NCBI GenBank assembly: GCA_035353815.1
Contig: DAOQAG010000002.1
Coordinates: 96,960-160,959 of the forward strand
Source of the DNA: JAKPUX01 sp035353815
Lineage (GTDB): Bacteria; Zhuqueibacterota; Zhuqueibacteria; Residuimicrobiales; Residuimicrobiaceae
Reading direction: 5' to 3'
Length of the DNA: 64,000 nt
Made by a program: the position numbers and the translations under genes. A model generated the notes under the pieces. That model saw nothing but the letters and a program-made list of their open reading frames with translations. It did no database searches and was not told the DNA's origin. Position 1 is the first letter of the stretch. Every line of letters starts with the position of its first letter. Shown here in pieces: positions 50,998 to 60,152 of the stretch.

Positions 50998-52994
50998 CAG
51001 CAGTCCCGGATACATCGGTTCGATCCCGCCCCAGTACTGGCCGGCGTGGGCCATCCCCCGGAGGAGCCAGACCAGGGAGAGCAGCCAGCCGCCGAGCATG
51101 GCGGCCAGGGCGAAGCGCGGTTTGAGGCGGATGGCCGGCACATAGCTGGCCATGAGCGGCAGCAGAAGTCCCGGAATACAGGCGGTGCCGACGGCGTACC
51201 AGATGCGCACGACCGAGGGGAGGGCCAGAGCGAGAAGAATGCCGTATAGGGAAGCCAGGAGCAGTCCGATCTGCGTCCAGCGCTTCACCAGCGCATCGAT
51301 GGCCGGAGTTTCGCCCCCGCTTCGGGCTTTTGCGCTCCCACCCGGCGTATTCTCGCTCCCACCCCGATTATTCTCGCTCCCACCCGGTGTTGCATTCGCG
51401 AACCCTTTCTCGCTCCCACCCCGATTATTCTCGCTCCAAATATTCTCGCTCCCACCCCGATTATTCTCACTCCCACCCCAAATATTCTCGCTCCCACCCC
51501 AAATATTCTCGCTCCCACCCCAAATATTCTCGCTCCCACCCCGAATAATCTCGCTCCAAATATTCTCGCTCCCACCCCCAATATTCTCGCTCCCACCCGG
51601 TGTTGCATTCGCGAACCCTGACCCGGGCCGCCTCATCCCCGCGGTTCGTTCACGATCCCGCCGCCAGCGCACCAGCCGTCCCGCCACATCGTTGCCGATG
51701 GTCATCCCGCCAATGAAGGTATAGCTGCTCAGGGTCGACATGATCGTAGCCAGGAGGCCGATGAAAAATATTCCCTTGGCCGCCGGCGGCAGGAGGTGTT
51801 CCGCCAGCAGCGGATAAGAGAAAATCGGCGCCTCGAGACCGGGCAAGAGCGCACGGGCATAAAGCCCGGCGGAGGTGGTGAGGAAATCGAAGAGCATCCA
51901 GAAGAGGATGGAAACGAGAATGCCCCGCCGGGCGGTGGCGCCGTCGCGGGCGGCATAACAGCGCTGATGGAAACCGGGATCGACCAGGGTCCAGAGGGCG
52001 ATGAAAAACCAGACCAGGATATACTGCGGCGGATTGCCGCCGCTCCAGGTGAGATGCCGTGGCGGCAGGTGGTGCCGGAGAAAGGCCACGCCCCCATACC
52101 GGGCCCCCGCAAAGCCGACAACCAGGAAAAATCCCAGGAACATCAGCAGGAATTCGACCACGTTGACCTTGACATCGGAGCGGAACCCCCCCTTGATCAG
52201 ATAGAGTATGCTGGCCAGGGTAGCGAGCAGGATGGTCCAGGCCAAGGGCAGGCCGAAGATAAGCTGCATCAGCACCCCGAGCATCAGCAGGTAGGGCGCC
52301 GGGGTGACCAGGAGGAAGACCAGTACGGCGCCGAGCAACGCCGTGGCCGGTCCGTAATGGTGCGCCAGCTTGTCCGGGATCGTCATCAGGCCGGTCGCCC
52401 GCACCTGTCCGGCCAAAAAGAGGGCGAAGATGAGCGCAAAAAGGTAATAGGGCGCTCCAAAGATCACCCAACTGGCGAGGCCGTAGGAATAGGAATATTC
52501 GCCGGTGCCGAGGATGCCGCCGTACCAGGTGGAGACCAGGGTCGCGACGAAAACCGGCAGCGTGAGGCTGCGTCCGGCCAGCATGAAATCGGCGGCATGC
52601 CCCTGCGCCCTCTCGTTCCCACCCGGGCCATCGCCGGCACGCGCAAGCTCGNNNNNNNNNNNNNNNNNNNNNNNNNNNNNNNNNNNNNNNNNNNNNNNNN
52701 NNNNNNNNNNNNNNNNNNNNNNNNNNNNNNNNNNNNNNNNNNNNNNNNNNNATGCCCCTGCGCCCTCTCGTTCCCACCCGGGCCATCGCCGGCACGCGCA
52801 AGCTCGCGCCCCTGCACCCTCTCGTTCCCACCCGGGCCATCGCCGGCACGCGCAAGCTTATGCCCCTGCGCCCTCTCCTCTCCGCCCTCCCCCCGCTCCG
52901 GCTTGCCCCCGCGCCGGCTGTGAAAGCCCACCGCCAATATCACCACAAAATAGAGCAGTATCAGCGCGATATCAATACCTGAAAAGTGAATCAT
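50947..52994 (-). CDS. Sodium/solute symporter (SSS) family transporter in TPP-riboswitch operon, interrupted by an assembly gap
   Basis: SSS-type permease, first helix IDIALILLYFVVILAVGF, then DFMLAGRSLTLPVFVATLVS, and the Na-site serines in LATIMSTLSSYTF. Two in-frame repeat arrays interrupt it: an 18-residue unit (LARAGDGPGGNERVQG type) between helices 1 and 2, and GGSENIW units after NDVAGRLVRWRRDRER. Both flanks are Arg-rich, so both loops should be cytoplasmic. A 100-N gap (52652-52751) lies in the first array and puts the two halves out of frame as written; both halves otherwise read through. Third gene after the TonB receptor and ThiN, hence probably a thiamine or thiamine-precursor importer (compare ThiV predictions). 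Start ATG 52994. Confidence 0.82.
51327..51619 (-). repeat. In-frame 21-bp tandem repeat (GGSENIW) in the SSS symporter gene
   Basis: About 293 bp of units encoding GGSENIW or variants: nine GGSEN, one GGSEK and one GGSAK. Several full 21-bp units are perfect neighbours (51474-51536); shorter units encode WSEIIR or WSENNR. A 26-bp block encoding GFANATPGG occurs at both 51381-51406 and 51594-51619, bracketing most of the array. No stop codon or frameshift in the gene frame. Confidence 0.93.
52597..52878 (-). repeat. In-frame 54-bp tandem repeat in the SSS symporter gene, containing the assembly gap
   Basis: At least three nearly identical 54-bp units (phase marks at 52754, 52808 and 52862, and one more at 52599 beyond the gap). 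Each encodes 18 residues of the type LARAGDGPGGNER(A/V)QG(H/R). Copies differ at one to three positions. Confidence 0.93.
52652..52751. other. Assembly gap (100 N)
   Basis: Exactly 100 N, the customary placeholder for an unknown length. It lies inside a 54-bp tandem repeat, the likely cause of the break. Lengths of 53 or 107 would restore both the repeat phase and the reading frame. Confidence 0.99.
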
Positions 52995-53015
52995 CCTGGT
53001 TCCATCCGTCAGAGG

Positions 53016-53651
53016 TCAGACCCGGTCGACAATAAAGACGAGGAGCTTGCCCGCCGTCAGCTCGATCTCCACCGGGGAGGCCACCACCCGGTTGCTGATG
53101 CTTTCGCGCACTCCCGGCGCCAGCGGCTCGCCCCGGAGCGGCCAGGCTAGTCCGCGGGTGACGACGCCCGCACATGGACCCAGGGGCAGCAGGGAGACGA
53201 TAGTGCCCGGCCGCAGGGACAGCGAGAGTTGTGCATCGACGATCAGGATGCGGCACCAGGTGTCGAGAAACATCAGTTCCAGCCGGGTGTGGTAGCGCGC
53301 CAGCAAGCTGAAATTGGCCAGCTCATGGTCCGGCCGCCGGCCCGTAGCTCCGATGACCACCGCCCGGCGGATCCCTTGCTGCAGCACAAAGTCGAGGGCC
53401 TTCTCCAGGTCGGTCTTCGCCTGGTCGGTAATACGCAGCAGTCGCGCCTTGGGAGAGGCCGTGGCGCCCTCCGGGCTCAAGGAGTCGAGGTCACCGAGAA
53501 TGACATCGGGCGTGATCCCCCGGACCCGGGCGCGGTTGGCCCCGCCGTCGGCACAGACGATCAGGGTGCCGGTGCGGATCCAGGGCAGGATCCGCCGCCG
53601 CGGCGGCAGCGGTCCATTGGCGATGATCAGGGCATCCGCCGGCTTGGGCAT
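53016..53651 (-). CDS. thiN: Thiamine pyrophosphokinase
   Basis: 211-residue cytoplasmic enzyme making TPP from imported thiamine and ATP. Motifs are complete: VCADGGANRAR, ILGDLDSLSPEG, TDQAKTDLEKALDF, VIGATGRRPDHELANFSLL. AGGAGG 4 nt before the ATG. It sits between the TonB receptor (39 nt upstream) and the SSS transporter (21 nt downstream) behind the TPP riboswitch, which defines a thiamine salvage operon. Confidence 0.96.
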   Translation of the reverse strand: MPKPADALIIANGPLPPRRRILPWIRTGTLIVCADGGANRARVRGITPDVILGDLDSLSPEGATASPKARLLRITDQAKTDLEKALDFVLQQGIRRAVVIGATGRRPDHELANFSLLARYHTRLELMFLDTWCRILIVDAQLSLSLRPGTIVSLLPLGPCAGVVTRGLAWPLRGEPLAPGVRESISNRVVASPVEIELTAGKLLVFIVDRV

Positions 53652-53690
53652 AGCCCCTCCTGGAGAAGTGTGATTCCGGCCTCCACCACC

Positions 53691-56090
53691 TCACAGCTCC
53701 ACATTCATGCCGGCGTAGACCGATCGGGTAGCGCCGGGAAAGAATTCCTCCCCCTCGCCGCCGGCGGCATAGAGGCGGTCGAAGAGGTTGGTCACCGTCA
53801 GCTGCCACGACAGGGATTGCACCCCCGGCATCCGTTCCAGCGTATAGGAGAGATTCAGATCCGCCAGGGTGGCGGCCCCGACGCGCCGGTCAGCCTCGCG
53901 CAGGTTGGTCGTATAGAAGGCACCCACATGGCGGCCGGCCAGCGCCAGGTTCCAGCCGCTGCTGTGATACGCGATCCGGAGATTGGCGAGCAGGTCCGGA
54001 AAACCGGCGATGGGATTGCCGTCGAGCCGGATGGCGCCCTCTCCGGTGTACTGGGTGTGATGCACCAGGGTGTTGCGGCTCCAGGTGAGATTACCGCTCA
54101 CCAACCACCACGGACCCAGCTGCGCCCGCCCGGTCAGCTCGATGCCCTGATGGCGTGTCCGCCGGGCATTGCCGGTAACCGGTTGCCCGAAGCGGTCGAG
54201 CCGCCCGCTCTTGACGATCTCGTTTTGAAACTCCATGTGGTAAACATTGGTCGTCAACGCAAGGCTGGAGGTGGTGTAGCCTCCCCCCGCCTCGAGGTCG
54301 TACAGGCTCTCCTCCCTGACCAGGGGATGGGTGAAATCATAGTGCCCATTCTGCAGCGCGAATTGCGGCCGCACCGGCGCCCCCCAGCTGTCCGGCGTGC
54401 TGGCCTCCGCTGCGTCGTAGAGGTTCTTGAGCCGCGGCTCGCGGCTGGTCCGCGCCAGGGTGAGGTAGCCGCTCCAGTGCGGGGTGAAATGGTAGTTCGC
54501 TCCGATCCGGGGATTGAAAAAAAGATAGGGGACGGTGAAATCGGTGCCGATGTACTTTTCATCGTGGAGCCGGTAGGCATGGCGGACCAGGGTCGCCTCG
54601 CCGAGAAGGCGCAGCCGTTTGGTCAGGGAGAAGACCTCATTGGCATAGAGGGAGAACATCCGTTTGCCGCCGCGGTACTGATAATAGCGGTAATCCGGGG
54701 TGACACCGGCCGGGAGACCTTCTCCCCATTTGAGGGTGCCATAATGCAGCGAGCGGTGCAGGCGCGCCTCGCCGCCGAGGGTGAGCACGCCGCGATCGTG
54801 ACGGATCTGTGCCCGCGGCATCCAGCCGTACTGGTCGTTCATGACATAGGCATGGATCAGGGCGCCGGTGATGTAGAGATCATCGGGGTTCCCGGTGATC
54901 GCAAAGCCGTTCGCGGGGGTGATCCGGTAATAGCTGTAGGGGGCCCAGGCGCCGTCATAATCGAAAAAGCCCTCGCCATGCACATAAAAGAGGGTGTTGT
55001 TCAGCGTCGTGCGGCCGAGACGCCATTCGTGGATGAGCTCGTAATGGGGCTGGGAAAAATTCTCGATCTCCTCCTTGCGGCGGATGGGATTGTCCTTGCG
55101 CGCCGTCCGGTCGCGCAGCGCCGCCGCTGCCACGCCGTAATAGGCGAGGTGGTCGGAGACCGGACCGCCATAGGCATTGATTTGCGTCGTCATGTTTTGA
55201 TCAAAACGCGCGGCGCCGAGGAAGTAGCTGCCCAGCTTGACCCAGCTGTTGTCGCGGTAGCCGTCGCTGCTGATCCGGCTCAGGCGGCCGTAGATGGCAT
55301 AGCGCTCCCCCACCAGGCCCGAGCTGGCGGTGAGGCCGTATTTGCGGGTATTGAAGGTACCATAGCCGCTGCTGAGGGTGATGCCGCGGCGGCGGGTGAA
55401 ATTGGAGGTGATCAGATTGATCGCCCCGCCGATGGCCGGGGTGCTGCTGAAAGAGCTGCCGGCGCCGCGCTGCACCTGAATATCCTCGAGGTTGGCGGCA
55501 AGATCGGGAAAGTCGAGCCAGTAGACCATATGGTCTTCGGGATCGTTTTGCGGCACGCCGTTGACCAGCACCGAGACCCGCCGCTGGTCGAAGCCGCGCA
55601 GATTGAGATAGGTGTAGCCGATGCCGTTGCCGCTCTCTGAATAAAAGGTGGTGGAGGGCAGCTCCGCGAGCAGCACCGGAATATCCTGGACCGTATAGCG
55701 GCGGAGGATCTCCTGCTGCTTGAGCGCAGCGGTGGCGGGCGACCACTCCAGTTCCCGGGTTCGCGACGCGGTGATGAGAATGCTCTGCAGCGGCAGGACG
55801 GTCGGCTGAAGGGCGATCGCGGGTGAGGTGGGCGGTTCAGCGGCGACCGTCAGGTGCGCGGTCTCATAGCCGAGCAGCCGCACCGTAAGATCGGCCCGGG
55901 CACGGGGGAGGCGCGGCAGCCAAAAGCGCCCGTCATCGCCACTGATCGCTCCCAGGCGGGTGCTGTCGACGGTGATCTGCGCGCCGGCCAGGGGCAGGCC
56001 GCTCTGCCGGTCATAGATCCGGCCGCTCAGCGACCAGGGCTGCGCCAGGGCGCAGGCGGCGGCGAGGAGTAAAAGCATGATTTGTTTCAT
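53691..56090 (-). CDS. TonB-dependent outer-membrane receptor, probably for thiamine
   Basis: 799 residues: signal peptide ~1-16, a carboxypeptidase-regulatory-like domain ~18-95 (WSLSGRIYDRQSGLPLAGAQ), plug ~110-230 (YLNLRGFDQRRVSVLVNG, VQRGAGSSFSSTPAIGGAI), then a 22-strand-type barrel to the end. The CarbopepD_reg-like extension is common in FCB receptors. First gene after the TPP riboswitch, so thiamine or a phosphorylated form is the expected ligand, as for Bacteroides OMthi. AGGA 9 nt before the ATG. Confidence 0.94.
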   Translation of the reverse strand: MKQIMLLLLAAACALAQPWSLSGRIYDRQSGLPLAGAQITVDSTRLGAISGDDGRFWLPRLPRARADLTVRLLGYETAHLTVAAEPPTSPAIALQPTVLPLQSILITASRTRELEWSPATAALKQQEILRRYTVQDIPVLLAELPSTTFYSESGNGIGYTYLNLRGFDQRRVSVLVNGVPQNDPEDHMVYWLDFPDLAANLEDIQVQRGAGSSFSSTPAIGGAINLITSNFTRRRGITLSSGYGTFNTRKYGLTASSGLVGERYAIYGRLSRISSDGYRDNSWVKLGSYFLGAARFDQNMTTQINAYGGPVSDHLAYYGVAAAALRDRTARKDNPIRRKEEIENFSQPHYELIHEWRLGRTTLNNTLFYVHGEGFFDYDGAWAPYSYYRITPANGFAITGNPDDLYITGALIHAYVMNDQYGWMPRAQIRHDRGVLTLGGEARLHRSLHYGTLKWGEGLPAGVTPDYRYYQYRGGKRMFSLYANEVFSLTKRLRLLGEATLVRHAYRLHDEKYIGTDFTVPYLFFNPRIGANYHFTPHWSGYLTLARTSREPRLKNLYDAAEASTPDSWGAPVRPQFALQNGHYDFTHPLVREESLYDLEAGGGYTTSSLALTTNVYHMEFQNEIVKSGRLDRFGQPVTGNARRTRHQGIELTGRAQLGPWWLVSGNLTWSRNTLVHHTQYTGEGAIRLDGNPIAGFPDLLANLRIAYHSSGWNLALAGRHVGAFYTTNLREADRRVGAATLADLNLSYTLERMPGVQSLSWQLTVTNLFDRLYAAGGEGEEFFPGATRSVYAGMNVEL

Positions 56091-56152
56091 GGGATGCTAT
56101 CCTGATAAATCGTTGGTATCGGTCCAGCGGCGTCTTTACGGCTGCGGCGTAT

Positions 56153-56186
56153 AAAAAAAGCCGCTTCCTGAAAAGGAAAACGGCTT
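56153..56186 (-). terminator. Intrinsic terminator of the TPP riboswitch expression platform
   Basis: Minus strand stem AAGCCGTTTTCC / GGAAGCGGCTT followed by seven T (56153-56159), 22 nt after the aptamer and 63 nt before the TonB gene. Expected to form when TPP is bound. Confidence 0.88.
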
Positions 56187-56207
56187 GAGCATGCGAAAAT
56201 ACTTCGT

Positions 56208-56307
56208 CGTTTGCCTACGCTGGTATTACCCAGATCAGGTCATGGTCCGTATGGACGCAGGGTATGATCTCAGACTCGCAAAAACAGGTGGCGAGACACC
56301 CCTAACG
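56208..56307 (-). ncRNA. TPP riboswitch aptamer (THI element)
   Basis: Minus strand shows the conserved THI boxes in order: AGGGGTG, CTGAGATCATACCC (CTGAGA at 56268-56273), ACCTGATCTGG (56230-56240), GTAATACCAGCGTAGG, closed by P1 pairing CGTT with AACG. It controls the TonB-thiN-SSS operon through the terminator at 56153-56186, turning the operon off when TPP is plentiful. Confidence 0.97.
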
Positions 56308-56314
56308 GTGACAG

Positions 56315-56344
56315 GTATAAAAGAACGGATGGCAGTACTTACAA
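56315..56344 (-). promoter_or_regulatory. Candidate promoter of the thiamine operon
   Basis: Minus strand TTGTAA (56339-56344), 18-bp spacer, TTATAC (56315-56320), ending just before the riboswitch so that transcription would begin at its 5' edge. Confidence 0.5.
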
Positions 56345-56461
56345 CAGAGCGTCCGGAGGATTTATTTCACCCGGAATCCAGGCCTCCGCTCCAAGCGGTG
56401 ACGACGGCAGCGTGATGGCCGCAGCGCCTCCGGTGGATGCAGCGTAACTCCAGTCGCAGCC

Positions 56462-59400
56462 TCACCGCCACAGCCGCAGGAACTTGACGCCAAAGGGGGC
56501 CAGCTCGTGCGCCGTCTCCTGCGGCAGGCTGCGTCCGAAGGCATCGCACACCTCGGCATGCCAGCCGGCCGCAGCGGCCGACCACTCCAGCCGCGCCCCG
56601 CGGCCGGAGAGTTCACGCAGGTGCAGCAGGACGCCCTCTTGCAGCGGCCGGCACGCCACCAGCAGCACCGGTGCCGGCTCGAACGGCCAGAGCGACAGCG
56701 GCGGCATCCCGGCCGCTATGGCGGAACTCCCTGTGCCGGCGGCCGCCGGCACCACCCGTGACACGAAAGGCACCCGCTCGCCCCAGCCGAAGCGCGTGGC
56801 GAATTCGTTCGACGCGTCCGGCCCCGAGGTCAGCTGATACGACCAGCGCATCTCCCCCTCCTGGCTGGCGCGGAAATTGGTGGTCCAGTAATTGTTCAAT
56901 ACCCAGGAAAAAATTTGCTGCGAACCGGGTACGGCACCGGACTGATAGCGCCCGGTCTGGATGCCGCCGAACTGCACCAACGGCAGCTGATCACACACCA
57001 GGACGATCTGGCCCTGCGGGCTGCGCACGGCTGCAAAGTTTTGTACGGTGTTCCAGTCCGTGGCCGTGCCCGCAAGCTGGTTTTCGCCCGGCCGGACGAC
57101 GCCGCCCTGGGCTTCGAACACCAGCCCACCCTCCGGGAGGGCGAAGGGAAAGGCCACATAGACCGCTTCCGGGTCGGTCACAGCCTCTTTGCGCACCTTG
57201 AACAGGAGTTCGATCCGCTTGACGGTTTTGTAAAAGCGCACCTCGCAGCGCACCGGCGTCATCCCGGCAAAACCCGGGCAGCTGCCGCGAATGACGAGGC
57301 TTTGCCAGATCGCGCCGTCCTCTCCCGGCTCCACCACGACATTTTGCAGGGTCGTGCGCGTATGCGGGCCCATACGCAGGGCTTCGAGGCTGCGGCGGTC
57401 CTGCAGCCGCTCATCGATGAACTGGCCGAGTTCCCACTCCCGCTGCGGATCGAGCAGTTCCAGCCCGAGCTCGCGGTCGTAGAGGGAACGCAAGGCCCCC
57501 TTCTCCGGATCGACCTCCGCCCGGTAAAAGCGGTTCTCGATCTTTCCCGCCCGAAACGTGGAGGTGCCGGGCGGGAAGGCCGGCGCCATGCCCGTCTCGA
57601 TGCGATACACCTTGCTCCCCAGGGCGGGGATATCCTCCACCCACAGGGCCCAGGTGCTGCCCTCTGCGCGGCTGTCGAGGCGCTGGAACGTGATCTCCTG
57701 TCCCGCTGCGTCGGTTAACCGGAAAGTTCCGTCCCGGGGCAGGATCTGATGGTCGACAAAGAGGGTGAGGAGACCGGAGCGCGGCCAGTTGAGGGTATTG
57801 TAGACGGCGATCGTGGGCACCTCGGCCGGCGTCAGAAAGGCTTGCAGCTGGCCCAGGGCCGCTTCACGCAGGAGGCGCGAGTGCATCACCGCCTGCCAGG
57901 CATAGGAGCTCTTTTCCGACCACTGCACCTGGGTGTTCTCGGCCAGGGGATCACTGATGCTCTCGGCTGCGCCAAAGGTGTGCTCGTTGTAGAAATGGAG
58001 GTTGTCCATGACCGCGGCGGTTTGCTCGCGCAGCGCTTCGGGCAGCTGCGCCCCCTGCAGCGCGGCCATGGCGAGCAGTCCCTGGTTGGCGAGCATACCA
58101 CCCTGGGTTGCGCGCCCGGCTGCGGTTTCGCGCAGGGCGCAGCCATAGCCGTCGGTCCACCAGTCGGGCCAGGCGACGCGCAGGACGGGAAGGCCGGCGC
58201 CGTGCTCGCGCTCGACGGCGGCGAGGAATTCGCTCACCGTGGCGCTGCGCAGCCGGGGATAGAGGTAGGTATCATTCCACTGGCGGATGAGTTCCGCGGC
58301 CACGGTCGAGGGCGGCGCGTTATCGGTGTAATAGCCGCTGTATTGCAGGCTCACCTGGTTCATGGCATAGCCGTTGGCGGCGAGTTTTTCCAGATAGCGC
58401 GGCAAGCCGGCCTCGAGCCCCTCCAGCCCGGCTCCCAATCCGATCATGTTGCCGGTCATATAGTGATCGGCGCGAAACGCGAGCACTCGCTTGCCCGAAG
58501 GCGACTCCCACCAGAACGCCGTCGGCACCGCGAACGGCAGAAGGGCGCGGGTGGCATTGATGCCAGAAGTGACATATTTGATGCCGAGATTGGGAAAATA
58601 GTCGGCCAGGCACCAGGCCATGCCGTTGACGTCATCCTGCATCGCCGTCTGCACCGGCCAGCCGGCCTCCTGGAAACTCCGCACCGCTTCGAGGGAATTG
58701 AGCAGGGCGTTCTCGTCGGCCACCTCCGCCCAGTTGAGCAGCATCGCCGTCAGTTCGATGCGCCCCTCCTCGACGCGGCGTTTCAGCCGGGCGATCTGGC
58801 TGGCCGGCCGGCACTTGAGGTACTCGCGGACCGCCCAGGAGGTCTCGCAGGTCCAGCGGAACCGGGCATCCTCCGGCAGGCGGTCGGTCTGGTCGCAATA
58901 GTCCAGTGCGAAATCGATATAACGAAGGTGTTCGGCCAGGATCTCGGTCTGCGGCCGGGTGTAGCCGATGTCGGTGTGGGTATGCTGGACGAAATAGACC
59001 TCCCAGGGCCGTACCGGTTTGAGCAGGAAGGTGTGGTCGGAGCGCTCCGCGCCGATCTCCACCTGCAGAGCGTGTGCGGTTTCGCGCTCGACCCGAGGAT
59101 AGAGCAGGCGGAAGGAATTGCGTCCCAGGTGCAGGGGATGGCGCTGCTCCGCCTGCCCTTCGGGCCGCAGGATGACTTGACCGGAGGGCTCGAGAAAAAG
59201 AATCTCGACGTTGACCGGCTGCAGAGGCTGGCTGCCATTGCGCAAGAGCAGGGCCGCAGGCTGGACCCGCACCTCCTGATGCACGGCCCCGGTGAAGGTC
59301 ATGCACCAGGCCTCGCTGCCCGTCGAGTCGCCGATGACCTTCAAGGTCAACGGCCGGCCGGAGGGATAGCGCCCGGCCGGCAGATCCAGGGTCATCAGGC

Positions 59401-59848
59401 CGAAGCGGTCGTGATGGCGGTCCATGCTCATCCCCTTAAAGGTGAGCACTATCTCTCCCTCCCCGCGCTGCTGCCAGGTTGCGGCGTTACGGCTGGTAAA
59501 CGCCAGCACCGGCGCCCCATCGACCAGCAGCCGGAACCCTTTCTCGCCGATATTGCAGCCCAGGCCGGCCAGCCAGACCAGGCGCACTGTGGCCTGCGCG
59601 GGCGCCGCAGGCAAAGGCGCGCTTTCCCAGGCGATCGCCGACCGGCCGTCGCTGGCGCGTGCGATCAGAGCCTGGTTCAGCCAGGGCAGCGGAGATTCAT
59701 AGCTCATGGTCGTTCCGGAAATGCTTTTGGCGAAGCCGTCGACCAGGACGGCGCGCCGGTTCTGCGATAGTGGCATGGCCGGGCTCTCCCTGTAAAGGAC
59801 GTTCAACAACAGTAACAGCGTTCCAGTCCAGACTGCGATTTTAGGCAC
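56462..59848 (-). CDS. Alpha-mannosidase, glycoside hydrolase family 38
   Basis: 1128 residues, exported (signal ~1-24, IAVWTGTLLLLLNVL). The GH38 catalytic domain starts at VYFVQHTHTDIGYTRPQTEI (~295), with zinc-binding His-x-His-x-Asp, and continues with LLNWAEVADENALL and AMQDDVNGMAWCLADYF, whose Asp residues are candidates for the nucleophile. The C-terminal half is beta-rich as in the family. Probably cleaves alpha-mannosides from glycans outside the cytoplasm. GTG start at 59848 is supported by AGGAGG 5 nt upstream. No sugar transporter is adjacent. Confidence 0.9.
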   Translation of the reverse strand: MPKIAVWTGTLLLLLNVLYRESPAMPLSQNRRAVLVDGFAKSISGTTMSYESPLPWLNQALIARASDGRSAIAWESAPLPAAPAQATVRLVWLAGLGCNIGEKGFRLLVDGAPVLAFTSRNAATWQQRGEGEIVLTFKGMSMDRHHDRFGLMTLDLPAGRYPSGRPLTLKVIGDSTGSEAWCMTFTGAVHQEVRVQPAALLLRNGSQPLQPVNVEILFLEPSGQVILRPEGQAEQRHPLHLGRNSFRLLYPRVERETAHALQVEIGAERSDHTFLLKPVRPWEVYFVQHTHTDIGYTRPQTEILAEHLRYIDFALDYCDQTDRLPEDARFRWTCETSWAVREYLKCRPASQIARLKRRVEEGRIELTAMLLNWAEVADENALLNSLEAVRSFQEAGWPVQTAMQDDVNGMAWCLADYFPNLGIKYVTSGINATRALLPFAVPTAFWWESPSGKRVLAFRADHYMTGNMIGLGAGLEGLEAGLPRYLEKLAANGYAMNQVSLQYSGYYTDNAPPSTVAAELIRQWNDTYLYPRLRSATVSEFLAAVEREHGAGLPVLRVAWPDWWTDGYGCALRETAAGRATQGGMLANQGLLAMAALQGAQLPEALREQTAAVMDNLHFYNEHTFGAAESISDPLAENTQVQWSEKSSYAWQAVMHSRLLREAALGQLQAFLTPAEVPTIAVYNTLNWPRSGLLTLFVDHQILPRDGTFRLTDAAGQEITFQRLDSRAEGSTWALWVEDIPALGSKVYRIETGMAPAFPPGTSTFRAGKIENRFYRAEVDPEKGALRSLYDRELGLELLDPQREWELGQFIDERLQDRRSLEALRMGPHTRTTLQNVVVEPGEDGAIWQSLVIRGSCPGFAGMTPVRCEVRFYKTVKRIELLFKVRKEAVTDPEAVYVAFPFALPEGGLVFEAQGGVVRPGENQLAGTATDWNTVQNFAAVRSPQGQIVLVCDQLPLVQFGGIQTGRYQSGAVPGSQQIFSWVLNNYWTTNFRASQEGEMRWSYQLTSGPDASNEFATRFGWGERVPFVSRVVPAAAGTGSSAIAAGMPPLSLWPFEPAPVLLVACRPLQEGVLLHLRELSGRGARLEWSAAAAGWHAEVCDAFGRSLPQETAHELAPFGVKFLRLWR

Positions 59849-59889
59849 TTCATCCTCCTGATCGAGTCACACCCCGTTGTATGAACCAG

Positions 59890-59918
59890 AGTATACAAAG
59901 ATCTGGTGTGGCAAACAA
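59890..59918 (-). promoter_or_regulatory. Candidate sigma70-type promoter for the GH38 gene
   Basis: Minus strand TTGTTT (59913-59918), 17-bp spacer, TATACT (59890-59895), 42 bp upstream of the GTG. A dyad CCAGA ... TCTGG (59886-59906) covers the -10 box and may be an operator. Confidence 0.55.
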
Positions 59919-59935
59919 CTTTTTTCTGAACTTCC

Positions 59936-60091
59936 GGGCGATCAGGAACCGGTCGCAATTGACGGCCGAAAAAATCCGGCCGCACCGAAGCAGCGCGGGA
60001 ACCAGGCGTCCGCGCGATCGGGCCCCACTCGCAAAAGATGACGAAAATCACAATCGCCAGCGCAGGGCGGGAATGCGTCTGCCGTCGCTGC
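59936..60091. repeat. Intergenic repeat element, copy A (upstream of ldh)
   Basis: About 156 bp matching 61261-61414. A 42-bp core (60018-60059) is identical in both copies; the left part is more diverged. The element ends about 60 bp before ldh. It is the main content of the 304-bp gap 59849-60152. Confidence 0.9.
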
Positions 60092-60130
60092 CGGCACTGT
60101 TTGTGGAAATATCCGCCGGTGGCATGATGT

Positions 60131-60148
60131 TACTCCTGCAAAAGGAGT
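60131..60148 (+). promoter_or_regulatory. Hairpin that would sequester the ldh ribosome-binding site
   Basis: ACTCCT (60132-60137) pairs perfectly with AGGAGT (60143-60148) across a 5-nt loop. The second arm is the ribosome-binding site (AAAGGAG) of ldh, 5 nt before its ATG. Confidence 0.55.
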
Positions 60149-60152
60149 GCCT

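Noticed and set aside
51327..51619. CRISPR-like appearance of regularly spaced short repeats
   Set aside because: The units are 21 bp or shorter, contiguous and in frame with the symporter, with no unique spacers, leader or cas genes.
50947..52994. Symporter as a pseudogene because the two halves are in different frames
   Set aside because: The frame change is produced only by the 100-N placeholder. Gap lengths that keep the 54-bp repeat in phase also restore the frame.
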